The position numbers and the translations under genes were made by a program. A stretch of DNA of 64,000 nucleotides, taken from Thelonectria olida (Eukaryota > Ascomycota > Sordariomycetes > Hypocreales > Nectriaceae). The stretch is taken from NCBI GenBank assembly GCA_020736575.1, contig JAGPYM010000014.1, positions 744,001-808,000 of the forward strand, read 5' to 3'. Below are positions 1 through 10,230 of the stretch, one piece after another (the first letter of the stretch is position 1; each line of letters begins with the position of its first letter). The notes below the pieces were generated by a model, which had not been told where the DNA came from, made no database searches, and saw only the letters and a program-made list of their open reading frames with translations.

Positions 1-844
1 TCGTGCAAAGTGTATCGTAATAGCCATACGTCGTATCCAGGGGTGAGACGAAGCCGTCGCCAATCATGACAGAGGCAAGGGGTATCTTGAAGTCGGAAGG
101 AATCTCGGGCATCGAATTGTATCTTACAATCTCAGCGGCCAGTGTTGGTACGTAGTGTCCACCATAGCTTTCACCCGAAATGTGAAAGGGAACGGAGCGC
201 AGGTGAGGGAACGCCGAGTAGAAAATGCGTAGAAAGATGTGCATGTCCGCAGCAGCGACAAAGGAATCAGTCGGCAAATCGATGCCCTTGTCAACATATG
301 AGAACCCGGTGCCCGCTGGCTGGTCAACAAAGATCATGGACGAGTTCCGGGTCCATGAGAAGGGGTTACGGGTGGTTGATGATCCGTTGTTTGCGACCAA
401 GCACGGCCCCAACTCGAGCATTAGCCCTACAAATATGTCAGTGAGTTGAGATTTCTTGTCTCGTACGGAGTACAAACCAATCAAGCCGCTGCACCCTGGG
501 CCACCGGTCATCCACAGGTTTAGAGGATCATCCTCGGGGTTGCTCATGCTTTCGAAATACCCTGACGTTAGTTAGTGGCTATTCCGCCTTGCTTGAGAAT
601 TGTCATTACAGAAAAAGAAGTGCTTCCCCGCCGTGTCGAGCCAGCCGGTATATTGCTTGGATCCAGCGTCGCAGAGGTCATCTCCCTGTTCTTTAATCCG
701 AACCGAGTGGTCTGGATAGTTTGGGTCGCTGTATGCGATGTAATCCTTCTTTCCACCGAGAATCATCTGCCTGTCAATCGTCGCAGCAGATACGAGACTC
801 AGCAGCAAAGTCGCCGTCGCCGTAATGTGGCGTAGTGAAACCAT
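1..844 (-). CDS. Serine carboxypeptidase (peptidase family S10), 3' end beyond window
   Basis: Secreted or vacuolar serine exopeptidase that removes C-terminal residues. The start codon is at 844-842 and a hydrophobic signal peptide covers about residues 1-20. Exons read 844-610, 561-478 and 426 to the left edge; the introns (609-562, 477-427) have GT/AG ends and a CTAAC branch point in the first. Visible family motifs are GYLD-like TGWLDT, FFFWYFES, the oxyanion-loop [26 protein letters not shown] and the nucleophile block GESYGGHY. The catalytic Asp and His lie beyond position 1. The gene diverges from the ABC transporter. The family assignment is firm; substrate preference and whether it is secreted or vacuolar cannot be read from this part. 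Confidence 0.93.
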
Positions 845-1409
845 GATCAGTGTGTTGCTGCAAAGTGTTGATGAGGCAATTAGAACAATCGCCTTCAGAG
901 CTTAGAAGTCATGAAAAGGCCTTCTAATGAATCAAGGCAACCAACCGATGTTCGGATCGGAATGCGTCGTTATCAATGGTCCGGGTATAACACAAGTGGT
1001 GCCATCCTAGTTCCGTCCGAAAAGGGCATCTTTGTACGAGGGACCAGGGTTGAGACAGCTTATCGACCGAGTTCGGAGAACGGCTACGACAGCCGGAAAT
1101 CAGTTTGTTCCAGTCTGGTACGAATACTTGGTACATCCACTGGCTTCTTACCAATGGCTGAACAACTAGATAGAGGTTGCGAACTTACGAAGTCTGAGAA
1201 TACTTCGTACTATTACCCGTCACATTTGTTATTCTGGACCTTCGGATATAGCTTCATTCGCAAATGCGCACATATTCTTTTACTCAGTAACTCGGTTGGC
1301 GCGTCTCTCATCAACGAGTCAACTGCGTCCTGAATCGATTTCCCATGCCACGACAATATTGCCTCTGGAATTGCGCTTGCTGCGTGACAGTAATACCGAG
1401 CCTTTTCCC
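845..1409. other. Divergent intergenic region, carboxypeptidase / ABC transporter
   Basis: This should hold the promoters of both divergent genes. Small open frames are present (for example 911-1333) but none shows domains, splice continuation or coding character. A CGG-N9-CCG dyad lies at 1081-1095. The upstream in-frame ATG at 1296 could extend the transporter by 38 residues. Confidence 0.6.
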
Positions 1410-4400
1410 ATGTCTTGGATACTCTGCATAATTCTTTTCAACATCACACTAACGGCGACGATTGCCATGTATTGTTTATGGCGCCAGCGAGGGCGCCCAA
1501 CGGCAGACACGCTGTCTGCAACACATGTCGCGCTAAATGCCGCTCACCTACTCGCTCTCTCGACATGCATCGTCACGCATGCTTTACCTTATTCCGTGGA
1601 CCAGAAACTGATGGACGCGTTATCTGAAGTTCCCTGGGTGCGTCCCTGAGAACCGACTTGTGAGACTTGATGGACTTACTGACATCCCTAGGTTCTGTGC
1701 TTGATCTGTAGACTTGGGTATGTGGTCTCACATCGACATCGCCGCACTCTCAATGCCGTGTCGAATTGGATTTCTTTGGCTGCGTTCATTGGCATTACGA
1801 CGCCCACGCGAATCTACCCTCTGATTACAATACAAAGCGACCGAACCCAAGCGATATTCGGTCTTATTCCATCGATGAACATAATGGCAGCGGCCATGAC
1901 GTCCGTTATTCTGCCTCTATTCACTCCTTTCCACAATAGCGGGAGCCTTCAAGAGCAGACGGCAGTCCATCCATCATCAACCTGCTCACCAATTGTTCGA
2001 TGGTGGACGTACGGGTGGATCAGTCCCTTCGTGGCCTCGGCTTATCAATCCTCGGGCGACGTGAGTCAAATTGAGATTCCCATACTGACCACGAAGAGCA
2101 ACCCGCAAACCTGGCTCTGGAAACTGCGTGAAGCTAGGTTGGTCACCAACTCAACAGCACGCGCCGTCTGGACGCTCTTCCGGCCACGCATGGCCATCAT
2201 GGCTGCATGTATGATTCTCTGTGGCTTCGCCGAGTTCCTGGGCGCTATCGGTCTTCGCAGTCTTCTAGGATACCTGGAAGGATCTGCATCCGACGGCGCT
2301 TTCCAACCCTGGTTCGCCGCTCTCTTGTTTGGAGCCTCTCCAATTGTCCGGGGCCTTTGCATGCAGACTTTTGAGTCTTTTTCAACAGATGCCATCTGCC
2401 ATTTCAAATCTATGGTTATCAGTACAATCTTTGAGAAGCTATTGAAGAAGAGGCCGGGTGTTCAGGCAAATCCTGGGCAAGTCACAAACCATGTGGCGGC
2501 CGACATCGACAAAATTGCTATTCTTCGATACACCATCATGGCCGGTTTCATGGTTCCCGTCGAGGTCATCGTCGCCAGCATGCTGCTTTACCAAACGATA
2601 GGATGGTCGTATTTGCCTGGGTTGCTGATCATCATCATTACTCGGATTCCGATTTCATGGTACATCAGTCGTTTTCAGGGTCGTGCTCAGTCGGTGGTTA
2701 TGGCTGCGATCGACTCCAGAGTCCACCGAGTGAGCGAAGTCATCAAAGGCCTGCAAACGATTCAGATGCTGGGTCAAGCTGTGGCAATCCGAAGCTGGGT
2801 GGATGGAGAGAGAGAAGCAGAGCTGCAGGCCATTTGGAACAAGATGAAAATCGTTGTAGCTTCCGACACCCTCTCGGCCGGCTTCGTCCTGGTGCCTCTG
2901 GTTGTGTCTCTTTTCATGTACACAATGGTGGCTGGTTTGCCGCTCACACCCGCCGTGGTATTTACCGTGGTATCCGTCTTCAGTACTCTCAAGAATATGA
3001 TGTCGCTTGCCGTCATCGGGGTGAGCACGAATGCGCAAGCAATGGTGTCTTTCTGGAGAGTTATGGCATTTCTAGACGATGAGTCGTCCCAAAGCGACTA
3101 CTGGAGCGACGAATCGAACAATATCCGGTACACCGACGAGGTCCATCCTCCACAAGAAACTCTCCTTGGAGCGAGAAACGCGACGATTCAAGTACCTGTT
3201 GCAGATGGAACCTGGCGGACAGTTCTCAAGAATGTCAATTTTGATCTCGTCAAAGGGGGGTTAAACGTCATTTCTGGAAAGACAGGGTTAGTGGCATGTC
3301 TTTGAACTTGTTGATGTTGACTGATTTTAATTCCGCAGCTCTGGTAAGTCGACATTGCTCAAGGCACTCATCCAAGAGGCCAAAGTCTCTCATGGAAGGG
3401 TTGAAATCCGGTCCAGCCCTTTCAGCGAGGTCTCATTCGCCGGTCAGCACCCATGGCTTCACCACGGTACAATCCGAGAGAATATCCTCTTTGGCTCAAC
3501 GCTCTCAAAGAGTCGATATGACGACGTCATCCAGTCAACAGGTCTTAGCACCGATCTACTCGACTTGCCCGCAGGTGACTCTACCGAAGTCGGCGAACGA
3601 GGCTCGTCATTGTCTGGCGGACAAAGAGCTCGGGTTGCTTTGGCAAGAGCTTTATATGCGAGAACTGAAACCGTCTTGCTAGATGATGTCTTGGCCGCTT
3701 TGGATGCGACCACTTCGCGTTGGGTGGTTGAGAAATGCATCCTGGGCAACATATTGAAGGGAAGAACGGCGGTCCTGATAACCGAAGACCAAAGATGTTG
3801 CCAAGAAGCGGCATTAGTCGTTGAGATCAGCAATGAGGGCCAAGTCGAAGCGTCTCGGCCAGATCGCTTTGCATTGAAAGTGCGGGCATCTGATTTTGAA
3901 ACACTGGGTTCCAGGCTTTTAAACAACGACGCCGAAGCCCCCGGCGAGGTCACTGCAGTCACAGATGCGGCGAATGAACTTGGAACAAAGCCATCGGACA
4001 AGTCTGAGAAGCTGATGACTGGTTTGATTGGGAGGATGTACATCTTGAAGTATATGCGGCTCTTTGGCACATTGCCATTTCTATCCCTCTTCTGCACCCT
4101 CATTCTCCTCTCTCAGGCCAGTGATGTCCTCTTATCACTGTGGCTCACAGTCTGGTCCGGCAAGTCAGTGGGGGAAAACAGCCAACAACCACACAACGAC
4201 AATACGTTCTACCTTGGAGTATATGCTTCCATAGGTCTTGTCCAAATCAGCCTGGTTTGTGTCTCTTCTCTGGTCTTCTTCTACGGCGCTCTCAGGGCAA
4301 GTCGTAAAGAACATTCCAAAATGCTTGCTTCAGTCATCGGAGCAACCATTACCTGGGTCACGACGACGCCGGTTGGCAGGATCTTGAACCGATTCTCGTC

Positions 4401-5816
4401 CGACATGTTTTCACTGGACAACACAATCACAGAACTGCTGAAGCAGGTGGTTGAAAACTTTCTGTCGATAGGATTTCGCCTCGCCGCCGTCTCATCCATT
4501 CTTCCAGCATTCTTGGCCCCGGCGGCTCTACTGCTTGCAATGGGCTTATACATCGGTCAGATGTACCTGTACGGATCGACAGCAGCGAAGCGAATCTACG
4601 CTGCTGGCCTATCACCGATTCTCACAAGCATCAATGATGTAGTTTCTGGTATCGAGGTGATCCGGGCTCATCGTGCGGAGCCCGCCTTTCAAAATCGCTT
4701 TTTCCAGTCTCTCGAACACTATCTACGTGGCTGGGAAACAATCAGCGCCACTCAACGATGGCTGGCTGTCAGAATGGACTTGTGTGCTGGACTAATTTCG
4801 CTCTTGACAGCCGTGCTGGCCCTCAATTCTACTTCTGCGAGCCCTGCTGTGATCGGTTTCAGCATGACCAGCTCAACAACACTGTGTACTGCACTCTTGT
4901 GTAAGTACCCGAAATCTCATAGATACTCCCCAGTTCTAACAACTACAAAGATATCGTCTTCTTGTCGAGCCTTCTGCAGGTCGAGATGAATTGTTTCCAG
5001 CGCATCGAAGAATACATTCATGCCATCCCTCAGGAACGCAACGTAACAAGTGGCAATGATTCATCTGTCATTGTGGCTGATTGGCCCTGCTATGGCTATG
5101 TCAAGTTCCGCAACATCACTGCAGGCTACACCTTAGACGGTGACGCCGTTCTGTCTAATATTAACCTGGAAGCGAAACCTGGCCAGAGAGTGGCCATTGT
5201 CGGACGGTCGGGCAGTGGCAAGAGTTCCCTCGCTGCAACATTGCTCCGACTCACTGAAAAGTTTGAAGGACAAGTTCTAATCGATGATGTGGACATTGAT
5301 GCGGTTGATTCTCTTGAGCTGCGACAACGGATCTGCTTTATCCCACAAAGTCCAACTTTCTTCACCGGCACTCTGCGATTTAATCTCGATTTTAGTGGTA
5401 AAGTCTCGGACGAGAGACTGGAACAAGTTGTCTCGGAAGTCATGAGTGGCATTGGCAAGAAAAGAGAGTGGACATTAGACATGGAAATTGCCGCAGAAGG
5501 GATGAATCTATCCCAAGGAGAACGACAGTTGATCTCGCTAGCACGGGCGTTGGTGACAGATGCACGTATTGTGCTGATAGATGAGGCAACGGCCAGCCTT
5601 GATGCAGAGAGCGAAGAAGAGATCCAGAGGCTACTGAAAGAGCGATTTTCGAACAAGACGCTCATCTCAATAGCACACCGGCTCGCGCCGATAGCTCAGT
5701 ATGACTGGGTCTGCGTGATGAGCCGGGGGAGAATTATCGAGCAAGGGGATCCAAAAAAGCTCCTCGACGTCGAAGGGGGCGAACTGTCGAAGCTATGGCG
5801 AGCCGTGAATAGTTGA
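1410..5816 (+). CDS. ABCC-type (MRP-like) full ABC transporter, 1416 aa
   Basis: ATP-driven exporter of the MRP subfamily, expected in plasma or vacuolar membrane and moving conjugates or drugs. Exons: 1410-1637, 1692-3286, 3339-4900, 4951-5816; all junctions are in frame. An N-terminal membrane region (TMD0-like) precedes TMD1. NBD1 has Walker A GKTGSGKST (about residue 604, split by intron 2), signature LSGGQRARV (about 699) and Walker B TVLLDD. After TMD2, NBD2 has Walker A GRSGSGKSS (about 1212), signature LSQGERQL (about 1313), Walker B IVLIDEATASLD and H-loop AHRL. NBD1 lacks both the catalytic Glu (DD instead of DE) and the H-loop His (ITED), so NBD2 is probably the main ATPase site. 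The start at 1410 was chosen because the first membrane helix begins there; 1296 is an alternative. Confidence 0.93.
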
Positions 5817-6100
5817 GACTCGGTTTCATTTCGTCGTGGCTCGGGGTGGAGTCTCACGAGTTTTTTTTTCTACCAAGTCTTCGCTCTCTGCAAAAGTATT
5901 TAAAGAAGACGGAAGAAATAAAAAGAATGGAATTGAATGATGAAGAGAGACTAAACTAGAGGACAGAATAGATGCTGGTTACACAGTAGAGTCACAGGGG
6001 ATTAAGCATACTATGATGTCATCTCCACATCACATCACTTAACCCATTGAGTGCGTACGAAGTAGAATACAAATGAATCCTGGCCTCTTGAACCATTTGC

Positions 6101-6838
6101 CTAAATCATGTGTTTTCGGGGGGTTTTCGGCTGATCAGGGAACTTTCTGAACATATCAGCAAGCCGATCCAACGGCGCAGTCATCAAGCCCATGGCGGTT
6201 TCAAACGGGGGATGTTCGCCGGCAATCGGGTGACTCCGAGTTGGGACAAAGGCCTTTGTCCTGCCAAAGCTTGTTGCCATGGACTCTGATCGCCCTGCGT
6301 GCTCCTTCAGTGCATCTTCGAGAGCTGGCAAATCCTTGTGCTCTTCGTCTCTCATATGCACTGAAAGCAATGCCCATATGTCTTTCAGTCTCGGAAGATA
6401 GTCGGTTTCATTAGGCTTCAGTGTTTGGAAGATTTTGAGAAGCTCTTTGACCTGAAGTGATGTTAGTTCGACATGTGACACGAATGGAAATATCTGTCAG
6501 ACACTGACCTCATGATGTTCTTTTCGGTCTTTCTCCGCCTTGGATTTTCCCTCGGCCCCTAAAAACTTCTCCATGGCGGGGTACACGACTAGTTCCTCAC
6601 CGACCGAGTGACGAGCAAGCTCCCATATGAACTGGTTGCCGTAGCGCTCCTGATGGTCAAGACTATTCGAGTTGATGACTTCATTGTAGTAGGTCTCCAA
6701 TTCCCTGTGGTCCTTGGTTATGACTTCAGAAATAGACGGCATGGCGTTCGTTGATATCAATAAGCGTTGCCCAAGATAGACGTGTTGTGGCTTGAGGGTA
6801 AGCTTGAGCCTTGGGGAGAAAATAATACGTGACAGCAT
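6101..6838 (-). CDS. Hemerythrin-like HHE cation-binding protein, 226 aa
   Basis: Small all-helical protein expected to bind a di-iron centre; fungal members are mostly of unknown role (oxygen, iron or stress handling are proposed). Exons 6838-6509 and 6451-6101, with the intron at 6508-6452 placed exactly inside the HHE motif (EHHE|VKELL). Candidate metal ligands are in DHRELE (about residue 44), ARHSVGEE, EHHEVKE and HMRDEEH. The first 32 residues are basic and hydroxylated without acids and could be a mitochondrial presequence. A second Met at residue 33 (MPSISEV) would give a cytosolic form. It is convergent with the ABC transporter; 284 bases separate the stops and contain a T-run near 5861. 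Confidence 0.85.
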
Positions 6839-8174
6839 AATGTTCGGAATGAGATGGAATGAGGACTGATACTGAGAAATAACGATGTTGGGGAGCCTCT
6901 ACATTATATCGTCCTTTAGGCCCTTGTCGAACTGTTCCACCATCCATTGCGATACAATGACGATACACAAGCCCAGCAAGACCTGCAAGCTGAGGCGGTG
7001 TGTCGTAACTGCTTCACACCCATTTGTTGACTTGTCATTCATGAATGCCCTCTCATCCAGGCGCAGAGTAAGCCAATGCAGTCTGAGCTTAGAATCACCA
7101 AGTTGCTCATTGGTTACGATCTTGGCTAGGGGGGGCGCTCGGAAATGCAGTCTCAAGCCGGGGGGACCGGAATGCTTCCATAATGTCTAGTGATCTTCCC
7201 TCCAGATAGAATGAGGACAGTGAGACGTAGATTCGCATCGCAGAAGACACCTGGCCGCGACTATTTTAGTCGCGTACTTGTAGATTGAGGGTGAAACCTG
7301 GCATCACCCTTGTACTACTTGTTAGCATTTCACAAACTACTACCTGGCTTTGAAGCAGAGCAATTTGGTGACATGGACGAATTGTTCCGTCCTCCCTATT
7401 AGGTGTTCATGCTATCATTTACTTCTTTTCATCTTCTATGACCTAGCGATGACGGCATCAGACATGGCGGAGAATTTCCGTCTCAGCCTTCCGGAACTTT
7501 GACCTGGCGTCTATTGAGATTCCCAAGACATCAAATGTAGCAATACTTATTAGCTACAGTGTGACGGCGGCCCGACTGACGGAGCAATTCATAATAGAGG
7601 AGATTGAGCATGGCGTAGAGTGGTATATGACGGACGCATATCCTTCCTTAATCAACAGCCGCACGGTCAGCGGAATGCTCAATACGACGTTTGTTGACTA
7701 CCTACCTTTTGCTCAGGGACTGTCATTCTGAAGTCATTAGCAAGAAATGACGCAATAGCACACTTGCTTAATTGACTTGATATCCAGCGTTTACTGGATG
7801 CCTTGAATGAATCATCACCTCAGCAAAAGAGCAGATTGTGGAGAACATCGAACACCCCTTCGGATACAAGCTTCGGACAAGATGCTCCGCCCATTTTCGG
7901 CAATCCATCTCGAACGCATGCAAAGATGTAACGGTATTCGCTATGTCAATTTGAAAATATCCACGTCGAATTCGAGCACGATTCAAACCGCATCAAATCC
8001 ATGATGATTCTATATTTTGTCGAATTCGTTCCAGGTGATGAATCGGGAAGGTCGGCCGGCACTTTGTCCCGCAGATAGAAAATGTTTAAGAAGACTGGTT
8101 TCGCCGTGCAGACAAAATATGGCTTTACAGTGAGAATTGTTTTCGAGTTCATCAAACAGGTCCCTGAAACAATC
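6839..8174. other. Intergenic region without supported gene
   Basis: About 1.3 kb between the hemerythrin-like gene and the Rds1-like gene. Only short overlapping open frames occur on both strands, with no domain motif and no frame that continues across plausible splice sites. It presumably contains both promoters. No repeat or mobile element was recognised. Confidence 0.5.
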
Positions 8175-9581
8175 ATGGTGACAAAAACGTCCTTGTTCTT
8201 TACTATACTCCTCCATCTGCCAAGTCGGATCGAGGCAGCGCCCCTAGACGTTAGGGCTCCGACGACTGCATCGCCAGAGGAAATACTCGCGCCACCAGTA
8301 GTGCCTCATGTCAATGTCACTTCACATGGGCCGTACAACGGGCCGCCGGCAACTACCACTGGTGCAATCTCTACATCCATTCTAAAGCCTTCTATCCCGG
8401 CCTTGCCACCTCCTGAAGACGCCTTCAACTACCCGGCAGATGGAAAACTGCACGGTGATCAGCCAGCGCCGTACACACCGAGCGGTGGCATTGGAACCAA
8501 CGGATCTGCGCCGGTGTATCGAGTTCAGAGCGATTTTGACTACCAATCTCTAGCTTTGGCTCTTTATCAGGAATGGATTGAGCTGGACCTCTTTCACTGG
8601 GGCTTGGCAACGTATTCCGATGAGGAATTTGACGCCTATGGGATCAACGCCGAGGATCGCTTTCTCATTCAGCACATGGCTGATCAAGAAATTGGCCATG
8701 CTACAGTCATCACCAACATGCTTGGCCCTCAGGCCCCGAAACAGTGCACATACAACTACCCGGTGTCTAATGTGCGTGAGTACATCGACTTCAACCAGAA
8801 GCTCACGCGCTGGGGCGAAGCAGGCGTCTACGGTTTCTTGCCGCATCTAAACTCCGGGCCTGCTGCACAGCTGCTGCTACAAAGCATCACGGTTGAAGCC
8901 CGCCAGCAGCTCATCTTCCGGCAATTTGGGGGCCAATTTCCGATGCCAGAGTGGCATACCCCTGGGATACCTCAGAGCTGGGCTTGGACCTTGCTGGCTC
9001 CATACATTTCGAGTTGTCCCCAGGATCAGACGCGTCTCATTTGGCAGAACTTTCCGGCACTATATATTCTTAATCAACCCAACCCGGCGCGAATTAACAA
9101 CTCATGCGTGTTCAATGAGACAACGGGTGGGTGGAGCAACACTCTTTCTACGGCCAACCTGTCTTCTTCAGACGCTTGCGTCAATGCGACCAACGAGTTG
9201 GAGGATTGCTCTGCAGCCATCAGCCAGAACCGCAGTATTCCGCTCTCGTACCCTGGCCGCGAGGTATTCTTACACTGGGACAACCCAGGCCAACTCGTCG
9301 GACCGAACAACAGTTATGTCACCACGACCAATGTCAAGGAGCCCAGGTTCGCTGCTTGGGTTTCTCAGCTCAACGTCACGTACTCACCTCTGATGGACCT
9401 CAACCTGGACAATAACACGGCGCGCACCATTCAACCCAATGTTTCCACTTGGGCAGGTGATCCGGCAATTAACGGGACCATGTTCCTCGCGTTAACGGAT
9501 CTGGACTTGTATGTTACGCCGTACAATTTGACAATGATTAACCCGCATGTTGCTGCTTTGGCAGTGTATCAGGCCGGTTAG
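8175..9581 (+). CDS. Secreted Rds1-like protein with ferritin-like domain, 468 aa
   Basis: Resembles the fission-yeast stress-response protein Rds1 and its many mould homologues, which carry a ferritin-like domain. It is a single exon. The start at 8175 gives a signal peptide ending near an AAP site (about residue 20); the open frame extends upstream to 8082 but that extension lacks secretory character. A Pro/Thr-rich linker is followed by the helical core containing YQEWIELDLFHWGL and MADQEIGHATV, where the Glu/His pattern matches ferritin-like helices, then EARQQLIFRQFGG. The C-terminal half is rich in N-glycosylation sequons (NNS, NET, NLS, NAT, NRS, NVT, NNT, NVS, NGT). The biochemical activity of the family is not established. 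Confidence 0.85.
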   Translation: MVTKTSLFFTILLHLPSRIEAAPLDVRAPTTASPEEILAPPVVPHVNVTSHGPYNGPPATTTGAISTSILKPSIPALPPPEDAFNYPADGKLHGDQPAPYTPSGGIGTNGSAPVYRVQSDFDYQSLALALYQEWIELDLFHWGLATYSDEEFDAYGINAEDRFLIQHMADQEIGHATVITNMLGPQAPKQCTYNYPVSNVREYIDFNQKLTRWGEAGVYGFLPHLNSGPAAQLLLQSITVEARQQLIFRQFGGQFPMPEWHTPGIPQSWAWTLLAPYISSCPQDQTRLIWQNFPALYILNQPNPARINNSCVFNETTGGWSNTLSTANLSSSDACVNATNELEDCSAAISQNRSIPLSYPGREVFLHWDNPGQLVGPNNSYVTTTNVKEPRFAAWVSQLNVTYSPLMDLNLDNNTARTIQPNVSTWAGDPAINGTMFLALTDLDLYVTPYNLTMINPHVAALAVYQAG

Positions 9582-9971
9582 GATGAATCTCGCACACAAA
9601 GGGCCTATAGTGGTGTTTTACTTATGATGAGGCCCCCGTCCTCATTCGTTCCTGCTCTACGCGAACAACGCGTGCTCGCAGGCTCCTCGCATCGCACGAT
9701 CTTAACTCATTCAAATTCGCTGTACTTCGTAACGTTAGATAAGATTCAAGCGCTGGTATGTAGTTTCAGTTCATAAGTTAAATGATATCTACCCCTGGTC
9801 TAAATGAAGTCTTCCCCTTGTCTCGATGAATGAGCCCTGGCAGCCCCATTTTTGAATTGAATTCTAGCTCCTGATAAAAATCAAGCCTAACTATGGTAGT
9901 TTGAGTGAAACGAAATAGACATGTAGTAGAATTTATCTTGTACTGGGCTACTAAACAATTCGGCCCCAGCA
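9582..9971. other. Intergenic, 3' flanks
   Basis: This holds the 3' flank of the Rds1-like gene and the downstream side of the ankyrin remnant. No gene or repeat is supported here. Confidence 0.4.
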
Positions 9972-10217
9972 TCATTCGAGAAGCTCGGAATGTCCATTTC
10001 TCGCGACGGCAAATATCGGACTGGCAGTAACGTGCAAGGAACACCCGCCCGATGTGACAGCTCGGCGTAGGCGATCTGGGCAATAAGTCAAGATCTGATC
10101 TATTCTCTCCCGCGAAAATGGGGCGTCCTCTTCTATAGTAGCTAGACGAGTTGCTGTCCTTCTACGGAGCGTGACCGCTTCAATGTTGGCACCCTGGCGG
10201 AGTAGAAATTGTATCAA
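9972..10217 (-). pseudogene. Ankyrin-repeat remnant downstream of the ankyrin/CorA-like gene
   Basis: The frame on the minus strand reads a single degenerate ankyrin-like turn (IQFLLRQGANIEAVT) and ends near a second helix-like piece (IFAVARNGHSELL), with no convincing start or splice context. It follows 14 bases after the stop of the last ankyrin-gene exon. I read it as a fragment of a former or neighbouring ankyrin gene. It could also be a missed 3' exon of the upstream gene or chance resemblance. Confidence 0.35.
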
Positions 10218-10230
10218 GCAAAAGATTTTC

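Noticed and set aside
1081..1095. CGG-N9-CCG dyad upstream of the ABC transporter as part of the proline regulon
   Set aside because: Isolated copy with different flanking bases; dyads of this loose form are expected several times per 64 kb.
911..1333. 140-codon plus-strand frame before the ABC transporter
   Set aside because: No membrane or domain features; it lies in a divergent promoter region and overlaps unrelated frames.
8082..8174. Upstream in-frame start for the Rds1-like protein
   Set aside because: The extension hides the signal peptide that begins at 8175.
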